Below are positions 25,400 to 36,770 of a DNA stretch of 64,000 nucleotides, piece by piece; position 1 is the first letter of the stretch, and the number at the start of each line of letters is the position of its first letter. The position numbers were made by a program, and so were the translations under genes. Under the pieces are notes generated by a model. That model worked only from the letters and a program-made list of their open reading frames with translations, was not told where the DNA came from and did not search any database. Source of the DNA: Helopsaltes ochotensis (lineage: Eukaryota; Chordata; Aves; Passeriformes; Locustellidae); the NCBI GenBank assembly GCA_013400155.1, contig VXBM01000553.1, positions 310,001 to 374,000 on the forward strand. Direction: 5' to 3'.

Positions 25400-26860
25400 A
25401 GGGGCTATGAAGGAGTCCCTCCGCCTCCTTCCCCTGCTGCCCAGCTCGCAGCCTGCGCTCGCCCAGAAGCGCCGTCCCTCCCGATCCTGCTGCCCCCAAA
25501 CCAAGCGCCCCCCCGGGCAGCTCCTCCAACACCTGGCCCTTAACCCGCCCTTCCGTCCCGCTGCGGGGCGAGACGCGGACGTCGAGCCCCGCTCCCGGCG
25601 GCTCCGCTCGCAGTTCTTACCCCGCAGGGGCCGTTCCCCCCGGGAGGGACGGCAGCTCCCCGCCGCGGATGCCGGGCGGGTCCGGCGGGACGCGTCCCGC
25701 CTGCCGCGGGTCACGCAGCCCCGTCCGGGCTGGCGCTGGCAGCCGCCCGTCCCTCCCAGGTTTAAATCCCCGCTGCGCGACCCGCCCCCGCCGGCACCAT
25801 CTCCGGAGATGATGTGGCCTCGGCCCGTCACCCCCACCCCGGGGCACCCANNNNNNNNNNNNNNNNNNNNNNNNNNNNNNNNNNNNNNNNNNNNNNNNNN
25901 NNNNNNNNNNNNNNNNNNNNNNNNNNNNNNNNNNNNNNNNNNNNNNNNNNNNNNNNNNNNNNNNNNNNNNNNNNNNNNNNNNNNNNNNNNNNNNNNNNNN
26001 NNNNNNNNNNNNNNNNNNNNNNNNNNNNNNNNNNNNNNNNNNNNNNNNNNNNNNNNNNNNNNNNNNNNNNNNNNNNNNNNNNNNNNNNNNNNNNNNNNNN
26101 NNNNNNNNNNNNNNNNNNNNNNNNNNNNNNNNNNNNNNNNNNNNNNNNNNNNNNNNNNNNNNNNNNNNNNNNNNNNNNNNNNNNNNNNNNNNNNNNNNNN
26201 NNNNNNNNNNNNNNNNNNNNNNNNNNNNNNNNNNNNNNNNNNNNNNNNNNNNNNNNNNNNNNNNNNNNNNNNNNNNNNNNNNNNNNNNNNNNNNNNNNNN
26301 NNNNNNNNNNNNNNNNNNNNNNNNNNNNNNNNNNNNNNNNNNNNNNNNNNNNNNNNNNNNNNNNNNNNNNNNNNNNNNNNNNNNNNNNNNNNNNNNNNNN
26401 NNNNNNNNNNNNNNNNNNNNNNNNNNNNNNNNNNNNNNNNNNNNCTCGCCTCTCCAGCCGTGCCGAAGCCTGGGTCCGCGCCAGCTCGCACCCGCCGGCT
26501 GCGGTGCCAGCGCCGACCGCGGGTTTGGGCAGCCCCCCGCCCTGCCCGCCGTACCTCGCAGGACCGCGCCTCTCTCCCGCCGCCCCGCCGGGCCGGGGCA
26601 GCCACAGCCCGTGTCTCCATCACCTTGCCGGGACGGGGATGGCGCAGCCCGCGGGGATGTCCCCTGGGCCGGGCAGGCCCTCCATCGCTGCACAGGAAAT
26701 ACTTGACCTAGTGTGTCACAGCATCGCGCGGGTCCTTCCCGTGGCCACGCTGACCTGGACGCTTTCAGCGTCCCCCGCTGGCCCCCGCGGATGTGCGTGC
26801 AAGAACTCAGAAGTTTTCCAGGCCCTTTTCACTGCCCGTCTCCTGCTGCGTTTCAGCCCC
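25400..26860 (-). promoter_or_regulatory. PRKD3: CpG island, likely PRKD3 promoter and first non-coding exon
   Basis: Abrupt rise to very high G+C with many CpG on both sides of the assembly gap, just upstream of PRKD3 as expected for its promoter. On the minus strand a strong splice donor (CTGCGGG|gtaagaac) ends a candidate 5' non-coding exon at 25621; a second, weaker candidate (GCGAG|gtacgg) lies near 26555. No TATA box is seen. The transcription start is probably inside or beside the gap, so it cannot be placed. Confidence 0.75.
25851..26444. other. Assembly gap (594 N)
   Basis: Run of N inside the CpG island, typical of failed coverage of very GC-rich DNA. Apparent reading frames crossing it are meaningless. 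Confidence 1.
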
Positions 26861-29721
26861 CCACCCCCCCCCTTCTAACACACTGATTCACACAAACCCC
26901 TTTTCTGCCCCGCGTTAATGATGCCCCTCTTGGCATCAACAGCGGATTTCTGCACGCAAGACACATAGCAGAAACAGTGAGCTGAAGTACCAAATAAAAC
27001 TGATGAAAGGCAAAACTGCCTCTGCAACCTCCCTCCAGCCCAAAAGCTACCTGTTGAGAGACAGCCCAAAATCTTCCTTCTTGAGTTTGGATTCAATTTC
27101 TGTGAACAAATCTCAAAATAATATCCACTACCATAGGGCGTTGCTGAAGTTTAAGTTACATGCCAGACCGAAAACACCTTGAAAAGGCAAACTGTCAAAT
27201 TCAAAGGCTTCTAATCCCCCACTCAGCGAGACACAGATGGAGAAGCAGATTAGTGCCTTGTCATTTATAGCTTTGTTTGTAACGTACGTTTCTCATTTCC
27301 TTCATCTTGCGCTCCTGAGGCCTGGCCCAAAACCCACTGAAGCCGAGGAGAGTCTTGCAGCTTTCGTCACCCTATTTTGCATCAGACCTTTACACAGTGC
27401 AGCTGACAGAGAGTGTAACACACACTCTGTGGTGACTGGCACCCTTTTATTTGATAAATAATTAGCCTGCAGCTTCTTGTCCAAATCTGAAAGTACTTTA
27501 AAACTAAAAACGTAGCAGTTAATAGTTGATTCTGCTTTTAACTGGTTTTGAATGCCAAAAATCACCCTGGGAATTTTTAATGAAGGCTATTCCATGAATA
27601 GAGGATATTCTTGCCAAAGCCCTGTACCAGATAGCTGAGCAATCTTCGTTTCCTTTTTCCTCTAAAGTGGGACTCCCATGTGCCACCACTGTAAACACAG
27701 AGCTTGCCTCCATGAACATGATTTCTGGTGCTTAGTACAGCAAGCAGTCACACTCTACTGTATATTAAGTGCAGCAAGCCCTAAAAATAGCTGTTTATGG
27801 ACAACACCAGATGGATATTAGGTATTACCACAGTCACTGGGCAATGATTATATTTCTTTGCAAAAAAGCTCAGCTTTATACCATCCAATAGGGTTGGTGC
27901 CATTTAATTTGCTGCCCTAAGCTGTAATAGCTGCTTTTTCAAAAATCAGAAGATGGATCAGTTAAAATCAATTTATTACAGAACACAGAACTCAGCATCA
28001 GCCAAAACAAACCAAACTGCTGTAAGTACTTCTTTGGTGTTACTTTCTATTAAACAAATATCGTGGATGCATCCAAGCCCTGTTCTGTTTGTAAAGATCT
28101 CTATTGTAAAGATGTATAAAACACGTCTGAAAGCAGCTGTGCATTCAGTATCTGTGCATGGAGCGGCACACCCATCTGTGCACATGCACAGCTGACTCTG
28201 TGTCATTGCAGCATCATGACAGCATTAGCCCTGGCTGCAGTAATTGACAGGGCAAGAATTCTGGTCTGTTATTTTTATGACTACCATAATTAGTGATTTC
28301 CTGTGTATTTCGTCAAGGTTCTTAATTTTTTTTCTGAGCCCACATCATTCCCTCAGATGGTTAGCTTGCTTTAACGGCTCGGCTTTCCCCGCTGAAGTCA
28401 GCTGTGCTTTACAAATCACTCTCTCTTGCATCTACAAGATACCAGAAAATGAGTAACTTCCATTGTATTTATTTGCTTTTATAAACAAAATATTGGTTTT
28501 CTGCACAACCACAAGGTCTATATAAAAACCTACATTTGGAATCGTTTTATAACTCCTAAAATGCATTAAGGTTTTCCAGTTTGAAAATAATACCTCTAGC
28601 ATTTGGATATTTCATATATAAAAATGGATACATTATGTATTCATTTCTATTCACCAATCTAACGTTTTGAATATTTTCAAATTCAAGAAAATGTCTTGGG
28701 AGAGTTTACTGGTGCATTTGCCTGAGAAATTTCATAAATACATGTTGCCATGATTATTTTTCAGTGCTTTTGACACTGATGTTGCATAGCAAAGGCCTTC
28801 ATTTAGGATCTGCAAGATCTGCAACAAATGTCTGCAAAAAGAGGAAGTAATATCTCTATAGACAAAATATAGAAATGCTTTTCCTTTTTTTGTTCTTTTT
28901 TCTGTTCATTGTCTCTTTTCTCTCTCGCTCTTTCAATTTAACCTCTCCCATAAGGGAACTGAAAAAAAAGTTAGGAGTTCAGGTTTGGTTTGGATAAAAT
29001 CCTGAAATGTGGGTATGTCTCTGAATTACCTCATCGTCTTGGTTTGAGCCCTTAGCTGAACTTTGTCCCAAAATCTACCTCCAACAAACGGGTGAAAAGT
29101 TTAGTACAGACTTAAAAAAAATTGAATCAAAATTTACCTTGATATAAACATATATTTTGACCTTTTTTTTTAATTAAACAAAATACATATTTGTATTTAA
29201 AATTATAGATAATTGAGTTTTGGAATCCACTTTCCCCCCCTAGTTTAAGGAATGACCTCTCAGATCCGTGCATCTGCTAGATTGGTAGCCTCATTCATAT
29301 CACATATATAATTCTACTGTATTGGCTCCAAAACAATATTATATCCTAAAAGAGTGTTTAGAGTGAACCTAACACATTTCACACTTTGCACTTATTAAAG
29401 CTTTGTCTGAGAAAGCATCAGCCCATGGAAACAGTGTCTTTAATCACCAAGTAGGGTGCTTCCACAGGCTGATAAAGGCTGCTCCAAACCCCACAGAGAA
29501 GAGCAGTGGATGAGTTAATCGGGATGAACAGCAGCAGCTCAAGCGCACCAGATGCACGTGAGCACCAGGCACCTGCAGGCCCCTGTGCTCCTCTGTCACC
29601 ATCGGCCCTTTCCCTCTGGCTGGAAGAGCTGAGCCTGCAGCAACCCAGGTTGTTGAGCACTGGAAATAGACTGTGTCTGCTGCCTTGCTGCTGTTGGCAA
29701 ATCAGCCGTAGCTCAGGCTCC

Positions 29722-29855
29722 AAATTATGGAATTGTAGAGTGGCTTGTGTTGCAAGGGACCTTAAAGGCTATCCATTTCCAACCCCCCAGCTGTGGGCAG
29801 GGACACCCTCCACTAGAATGCGTTGCTCGGAGCCCCATCCAACCTTTTGGAAATG
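29722..29855 (-). mobile_element. CR1 3' end fragment, minus orientation
   Basis: Plus-strand sequence aattatggaattgtagagtg, then gcaagggaccttaaaggct and gggcagggacaccctccact is the reverse complement of the CR1 3' terminus. Only about 130 bases survive. Confidence 0.88.
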
Positions 29856-31092
29856 ACCTTTTTTTATGTGGCTTCAAACCACAGCAAACCACACTTCCTC
29901 TGCTCTCCCTGCCACGGACCTGCCAGTGGGAAGAAGCCAAGCATTAAAACTGTAACAGAGGAATGTGCAGGAGTTCCTCTTCTGGAGGAAGAAGCCTCTA
30001 TCGACTGTCCATCGGGTCTTCAGTAGATGGCACTGTCACACCAGCTGTCACTTCCTGGGCACAGGCAGGGACGATGTACAGATCATACTGCCACAGATTG
30101 CCTGTGCTTTTCTTCAAATAAACTACCCTTTTTTTCCCTCTCTAGATGACATCTGGTTACATCTATTTAATTTTTCAGAGTAATAATCCAGCTATTTAAA
30201 ATATATATAGTAAAACAGCTGACCACTGAGCAATTTGTTGACAAATGTTCTATTAGGTGGTACAGAGCAGGACTAAACAACATATTTTTCCTCTATAAAC
30301 CCCTAAAAACCCAAAATGTCCATCACTTTTGTGGGTTTTTTTTTTTAAGTTTGCATATTTAAAATAGTTATGTAAGTCTGTTTTAAGCTGTGAAGTACTC
30401 TGATTTCTGTTACATGGATTCCTTTTCTTTTTTTTTTCCCTCAGTCTTCTTTATGGACATAGAACTTTATGGGGTGATTATGATTGGGGACATCTCTACT
30501 CCAAATTTTGAAAGTAATGCCCTTAAAAAATCCTGTTTAATCTCTCTGCACATCTGTTCCAGCCCTTACATTTTTATGTGTGTTTCCCATGTAGGTGATA
30601 TTAACACTGCCTTAATCTGACTTTACATTTGCCAGATTTGTAATCTATCAAATAATTGACCCTCAGAGCAACCACAATCCCTTAGGGAAAAGCAGTGTTA
30701 GCTAGTCCTGACTCATATTCTTGTCAGATTTCTCCTGTAGCTATTGTATTTATTTTCTTTTCTGCTAAATTGTATGAGAACCCTGGCACATCACCCAGAA
30801 ATTCTGTCCAGCATCTGGATTGTATAGTCAACCACAGGAAATCTCATGGAGGAGCAATAGATTTTTGTTCTGTTAGGTAGTTCTGCTGGAATCACCATCA
30901 TCTTGGTAGTGGGATTTAGACTAATTTCCGTGACTTCATCTCTGACATGCTGGGGCTTTTGTCTAAAAATCTGTCAACCATGCTGATTTTTCTTGGTAAT
31001 CAAAGATTGCCCATTTCTTCCTGTTAACCAGTGACTTGGCTATGAATTTGGAACAATTTCCTAACAAAGCACTGTGTGGACTTTCACGACTG

Positions 31093-31132
<40 letters not shown>
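31093..31132. repeat. A40 homopolymer
   Basis: Forty uninterrupted A residues in intergenic DNA 0.7 kb upstream of the QPCT CpG island. It could be a poly(A) tail of a worn retrosequence or slippage product; nothing upstream is recognisable. Confidence 0.9.
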
Positions 31133-31136
<4 letters not shown>

Positions 31137-31838
31137 CCAATTTAAATTAACTCTTTGTTTTCCCATATATGAAAATAATTAGACACAGCCACATTCTGAG
31201 TATCAGCTACAAGGATGTCGCATCCCTAGTAAAGCTATCACTGCCAGAGATGTCATCTACGTGCTGGTGGCAGCTCCACCAGCTTTACTAGGAAACCTGT
31301 GAAATCTGGGTCAACAATCTGCAAATCACAAATTGATCCATTTCTCCAACATCACCCTTACCTGCAAAGCTGTAGTTACTAGGATATGGCTTTCCTGTAC
31401 AAGGCTGACAAGCAGCAAAATGATTACTCCTGCTGCTTCCATCCTTCATGTCTTCTCTTTTTTCTCTTTTGTTTTGAGATTAAGCCTGAACTTTAAGAAA
31501 TACGTAAAAGTCAGAGACTTTAAATGGAGCGTCTGTGGTGCAGAAGAGTCAGATGTTTTCTACAACGTCCTAGAGCAAGAATGGTGATATCAAATGACCT
31601 AAAGAAGAGATCCTGAGCTCAGAAACTTGTATCTTTAGTTTAATAATTTAAATTGGTCTACTTCAAAATGCCGCCTCATCACAGATTTTGCTTCATTGTT
31701 AGTTGATAATATAATTACAGAAATCTAAACGCCTAAAGACTGGACTTTCATTTTAGCAAGTATTGTTGTTGTTCTAGGCCTAAAAAAAGATCATAAGAAG
31801 AACTCATAAATTAATAAATTAAACCCCTTCGCAATTCC

Positions 31839-32640
31839 GTGGTCTTTGCTGTCACACCCTTCAGAACACCGGCTCCGCGCTTCCATCGGCCACGAGCGCT
31901 GCTCCCGGCCGGCTCCCAGCGGGAGAGGCCGGGCCGCGCCGCAGAGCCCTCCCTCATCCCGGCGCCCGCAGCTCCCACCGGTGCCCGAAGGCCGGGAGAT
32001 CACGCGGGGCCCCGAGCCGCAGCCCGTCCCGGAGCTGCCCCTCGGAACACAAAACCAGCTTTCAGGGGAAAGCCGCAGGCTCCGGCTTTTCCCACCGTGG
32101 GAATCACGAGTGCCTGCCCGCCCTCACGGCCCGGCGGCCGGGGGAGGAGGGAGCGGGGAGGGGGCCGGGGGGCGGCGGGCAGCCCTGGCACTGCTGACGT
32201 GCTGCCGGGGACGGGCTCGGCTCGGAGGGAGAGACCGGCCCGGCTGCGCCTCCGGCAGCCAGCACCTCTCCTGCCGCAGCCTCCTCCCTCCGTGCCGCCC
32301 TCCGTGCCTCCCCCGCCGGCACAGCCCCGGCTCTCTCCTTTGCGGCCCCGGCACCCGGCGAGGCGGAGGGAGGGCATGGCGGGGGTCGCTGCCCGGCTGC
32401 TCGGGGCACTGTGCCTCGCCGCCTGCCTGCGCCCGGCGCTCGGGAGGGACGCCGGAGCGCAGTGGACCCTGGAGAAGGTGGGTCGCGTTTGCCTTTCCCA
32501 GGTGCTTCTCGCCTCTCCCTTGGTGCGGGGGGCAGCGCCTTGCCGGCGGGCAGGGGTCAGCGGCTGGGCGGGGGGACAGCCTCACCCTTCCTGCCCTGGC
32601 TTCCAACGCGAATTCGGGCTGGGGTCACCCTTGGCTCGGT
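31839..32640 (+). promoter_or_regulatory. QPCT: CpG island and promoter of QPCT
   Basis: CpG- and GC-rich block surrounding the first QPCT exon, with GC-box-like sequence (gccggggggcggcggg near 32163) and no evident TATA box. The coding start lies about 540 bases inside it. The transcription start cannot be fixed from sequence alone. Confidence 0.8.
32376..32477 (+). CDS. QPCT: QPCT exon 1 (residues 1-34, signal peptide)
   Basis: The ATG sits in a good context (gagggcATGG, G at -3 and +4). A basic residue, then a Leu/Ala-rich hydrophobic core, then RPALG form a signal peptide with cleavage likely near residue 23. The exon ends WTLEK with donor AAG|gtgggt, phase 0. The frame stays open upstream through the GC-rich leader, but the signal peptide supports this start. 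Confidence 0.92.
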
Positions 32641-35600
32641 CCCTCAGGTGAGGGCGGGTGGCATGGCTTCCCTCTTAGCCCGAGCTTGGTGGCTGCAGAG
32701 ACCAAATCTTCACGCGTTTGTCTTTGTCATTTCGCACCGCCTGGGACCGGGCAGCAAGAGCGATCAGCTTTGTCAGGGCCGGTTACTGAATTTAAGGGGA
32801 AATTCAAACAGGACAAGATGGATCAAAATCTGAAATTATATTCCCTGTAACATTCTACTGTACTCCAAGTTTCATTGTGATTATGGTGAGTCAGAGGACA
32901 GGGACTTAGTTTGAGAAGACAAATAGCTCTTTCAGCAGCAATGCACAGGTATCTAGGAAAAACAAGTAGGCATGGTGCTGATAGCCGATACAAAATTGCT
33001 TGGAAAAGATATAATGCTGTTGTTATATGTTGTAGACCCATACTATATGGTGTCTAATTTGGAGTGGTGTGTGAACTAGTGAAAAAAGAAATCCTGAGAT
33101 AAGGTTTAATTAAACAGTGGTGAGCTTTAAACCACAGATTTCTCAATGTAGCAGCTCTTAGTACTCCATTATGAAACATTAGCATAGTTTTCTTCATAAA
33201 GAATTAAACCATGTGAAACATAGGAGAGCATAAAACTGCAAATCACATTGGACTAAACATTTCAGGAATTTCCAAACAGAAAATATACTTCTAGGGCCCT
33301 TCCCCAAGTGTTTGTAGAAGAGCTGAAGTCAAAGTTCAGCAAGAAGCACTGAATTCCACTAATCCAGTGCATCATTCTCTTCACCAATAGATCAGAGTCC
33401 AGGATAAGCTGGTAAAATGAAGCTTTCCTCACACTTTTCCACACTTCCCCTTAGTTATTCCCTTTCTCCTTAATTTTATTCAGCCCCCATTCAAGGAAAT
33501 GTTGGCTTGTTTGTTTGTTAATGAGATACTGTGTCATTCTGTTGTATTAATTGTATCTTCCAATACATACATATACGTGTGTATAGCTCCCTATATAATA
33601 TATATACCTCATGTATAGACTATCTGTAACATAATACATCTGTAATTATGCACAATACATGTGTATGTACCTATACAGTATATACATAGGAACACGTGGG
33701 GCTAAATCTTTAGTCACACTGGTCAATGAACAATCATGTAGCCCCAGCACGCCTTTCTTCAGCCCCCTTGAGCCTCAGCACTTCACTCTTTAGTTGGTTC
33801 CATTCTGATCAGTCTATCTCCTCACCAGTGCTGTCAGTCGTGTTATCCAGCCACAGAACCATTGCATCTGAGCTCCTCCACCTGTGCACACACTAAGCAA
33901 GAACAAATTCCTCTTTTTCATCAAATTCTTGTCCTTGAACAACTTCTGTTCTTTCTCCCTGGAGAGATGTATGAGCTGGAAATTCAAAGTCCTGCAAGTA
34001 AGCCTGGGCTACTTGTAGAACTTGAAGTTTTGCAGTTTTATACGGCTTAGTATAACAGGCTTAGTGACAACCCTGTCATGAATATATTGTTCTGCCTCCC
34101 TGCTGTGGCAAAATAGGGATTGACCAACACTGTGAAGAATGAGTCACTTACAAATCTTATTTTGCTTCTCTTTTATTTCACAACCACTTTTGTAACTCGT
34201 CTCACTTCCCAAATTTGAAGATATCTCCATTATTGGAAGTGGAAATTGATTCCTCTCTCCTGAAGTATTTTCATGCATTTGTACTTTAATGATGTTTCTT
34301 TGCAAAGTGATTCAATGACCCCAATTACCAGGCACGTTCTTCACTTGTTCAACTGCAGAAAGATTTTCTGAACTTCCTTAATTAAACTGTCCTCCTACAC
34401 TCTTCTGAAGTACATAGCTTTAGCTTTTCACTCTCCTCTTACAGCCTGCTCCTCCTAAACCGAACAGCTCCCAGACATTTTCTGTCTGTGCCTCTTCTAC
34501 ACTGGTCTAAGTTCCACCATATTAAACTTCTAGTGTTTCAAAAGACTGTTTTATAATTTCCATGGTACAATTTCCAAACTTTCAAAAGTTCATCTTTATA
34601 TCAGATGAAATGCAATTTTTCTTTAGTCTATGTCTAAATTTGCTAGCATTAAAAATGTTAACTGCCCATCCTAAATTTTCATGTCCTTACAGTCTTAAAG
34701 TTCAGCTTTAAACACTATTAAAATTGGCACAATAAGATTGTGTCTTCGTGTCACCCCTCTACTTAATTTCACGGGTAAACCTAAGTAGAATTAGAGGAAA
34801 GGTTCACATGGTGATAACCAGCTAGGAAACAAGAGAAGGGTAGAAGTAAATGTTTGCAGTGAAGTCTAGAAAATACTCGTGCTCATACTTGCTTGTACAC
34901 AAATGAAGTAGAAAAGAAGTAAAATAGTGAGGCAACCTCCATTTTTAAACAATATTAATCACCTAGGTTAATAAGATAATAGGTAATAAGATACCTGACA
35001 TTTGAGGTCAGTTCACATTCCAGCCAGGTAATGGGTTTTTGAAGTCATTTCAGACACATGTGAATGGCACACACAAGTAGAAAAGGAGAGTGAATTTTTT
35101 TTTTTAACCCTACAGATATTTATGAAAATGTCAGTTTGATGCAGGAGCAGCCCAAAAGCAAATCAGCTGTTAAACAGTTTGAAGAAAGAAAAAGCATAAA
35201 ATAAAAAATACCATTGTCCGATGTTGCCTTGATTCTTGCAGCTTTTCACAGTTTCATGATGTTTTCATAGTTCTTAGTTCTTTCTCATACGAATGTTATC
35301 AACAGGTAGCAATGTTTTGAAAAAGGCAAAGATGTTTACATACTTTCCTTGGAGGAAGGAACAATTGATGGACTGTTGGTCTGACCAGAGTGATTGGAGA
35401 GGTGGCCACACTCTCCTCCAATCCATGGTCTGAATAGAAAAATTATATAAATGGAGTCAAAATAAAAAACACCCTCTTTCTTTGCTCACCCCCGAACAAG
35501 GAGAGTTTGTGTGTTCTTTCAGTGCTCAGCAGTGACAGTCCTACAGTACAAACTATGATGTGCTCAAGTTCCAGTTTCTCTCCTTTTGCTCATCTCTGAA

Positions 35601-36623
35601 AGGATGCCATAGACGAAGTACAGTGGAGGACAGCAAGTCTGATGCGTCATGGAAGGCAGTATTTTTCATTAGGAGAAAGGATTTGGGGGAGGACCCTGTG
35701 ATATAAATGAGGAATGGCTAGGATAGTGCCTGAATTAGGAATCTAAACAGTGGTGGCACAGGAAGTTTCTGAGGAGACATTGCAAGAGATTGCATAGGTT
35801 CAAACCTGCTGTATAAAGGGGCATTTGAGATGTCCTTGGGAATCCCATGTGGCATTCAGCTCCGACTCCAGAGCACTACGGGGTTCTTGCACATCCAAGA
35901 TGTGCATTTGCCAGCTACATAAGGATGTCTCAAGCACTCTGGGTCACCTGATACAGCCCCAGAGGCCTGTGCTTGGGCAACAGAAAGGAAGTCCCTGGGG
36001 AGGCAGGTCACATACTAGTGGCTGTCACAGGAGACGAGCTGTCGATTCTGAGGTTAACCCATGTGTCGCCAAGCTGACTAACACCCCAGCTAGCCCCAGA
36101 CGAGCCACAGAATTCTGTGCAGTCACACTCATTCTGCCACTGTGGGCAGAGGCCACAATGACACAGCTTGCTCCCCCTGGGAGTGAGTTACCTTAGGCAT
36201 TTCTTTATAACATATTTCTTTATAACATAGCATCTTATAACATAGACACAGCATAAAGCTAAATATTATTGCTTCTAGAAACAAAGTTTCTGGTGTTTGC
36301 CTCAGTTGCAGGGGGTGTGGTTGCAGACATGACATGTAGAATTAAGATACTAGGAAACAGATGACCTATTCATAGGCTGAGGTTTTATAGCTAGCTGGCA
36401 CGTACAACTTTCTGCCATACTTTTAATACTAGCATATTTTGCATGGAAATTAAAGATAGAAAAGCCAATCATTTCTGAGTGAAAAGGGGTTTTTTTTAAA
36501 TTACTTTTTGCTGGGAGTAAATAAAAGTAGCAAAATATACCACTCTTGTAATTCTGAAGAAAACGATGGTCAAAAAGGTCTAGTTCTAGTTATAATAGTT
36601 TTTCTTCTCTCTACCTTCTACAG
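32478..36623. other. QPCT intron 1
   Basis: About 4.1 kb. It contains a low-complexity TATATAC-type stretch around 33560-33690 and a 15-base tandem repeat at 36200-36244. A GC-richer block at 35.6-36.2 kb has a stop-free frame of 123 codons that I do not recognise as a protein. Confidence 0.65.
36200..36244. repeat. Three-copy 15-base tandem repeat
   Basis: Two perfect copies of tttctttataacata and one diverged copy (gcatcttataacata) head to tail in QPCT intron 1. Confidence 0.85.
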
Positions 36624-36770
36624 TATTCTCACCAACCAAGAATTTTAGGTTCTGACGCTATTCAAAAAGCTGTGGCCAACACAGATATTTCTGAAATGTG
36701 GGAGAATGATTTGCGCCCTATCCTGATAGAAAGATACCCGGGATCAGAAGGAAGTTACATTGTGCAACAG
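36624..36770 (+). CDS. QPCT: QPCT exon 2 (residues 35-83)
   Basis: Encodes YSHQPRILGSDAIQKAVANT, DISEMWENDLRPILIERYPG and SEGSYIVQQ. The motif LIERYPGS-GSY is shared with human QPCT. Acceptor accttctacag, donor CAG|gtaaga; 147 nt, phase 0 at both ends. The human N-glycosylation site NSS aligns with GSD here. Confidence 0.94.

Larger units (their letters stand above)
1..25621 (-). other. PRKD3: PRKD3 gene, 5' portion (protein kinase D3); 3' part off window
   Basis: Serine/threonine kinase of the protein kinase D family, recruited to membranes by diacylglycerol and activated by PKC; acts at the trans-Golgi, in cytosol and nucleus. Eight minus-strand exons (22714-22424, 12937-12799, 11162-11031, 10393-10236, 8077-7888, 5161-5084, 3150-2967, 1500-1377) join to 1296 nt, 432 codons, without a stop, and every junction is in phase. 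Domains by residue: variable Ser/Pro-rich N-terminus 1-60; conserved ubiquitin-like region about 61-143; C1a from H156 to C205 with the H-X12-C-X2-C pattern (H156, C169, C172, C186, C189, H194, C197, C205); C1b from H272 to C321 (H272, C285, C288, C302, C305, H310, C313, C321); acidic linker 330-390; PH domain begins near 416. The rest of PH and the kinase domain lie beyond position 1. The linker and the KHTKRKSSTMVKEGW stretch fit PRKD3 better than PRKD1 or PRKD2. The gene end given here is a candidate 5' exon donor. Confidence 0.93.
26880..31838. other. Intergenic DNA between divergent PRKD3 and QPCT promoters
   Basis: About 5 kb, mostly AT-rich. I recognise a CR1 tail at 29722-29855 and a 40-base A tract at 31093-31132, but no exon with family similarity on either strand. 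Confidence 0.7.

Noticed and set aside
25209..26878. Long apparent reading frames on both strands through the CpG island
   Set aside because: They run across the 594-base N gap, which cannot be read; the GC-rich flanks are stop-poor by composition and show no protein family.
35825..36196. 123-codon plus-strand frame in QPCT intron 1
   Set aside because: It lies in a GC-richer block that lengthens frames by chance; the peptide resembles no family I know and does not join the QPCT exons in phase.
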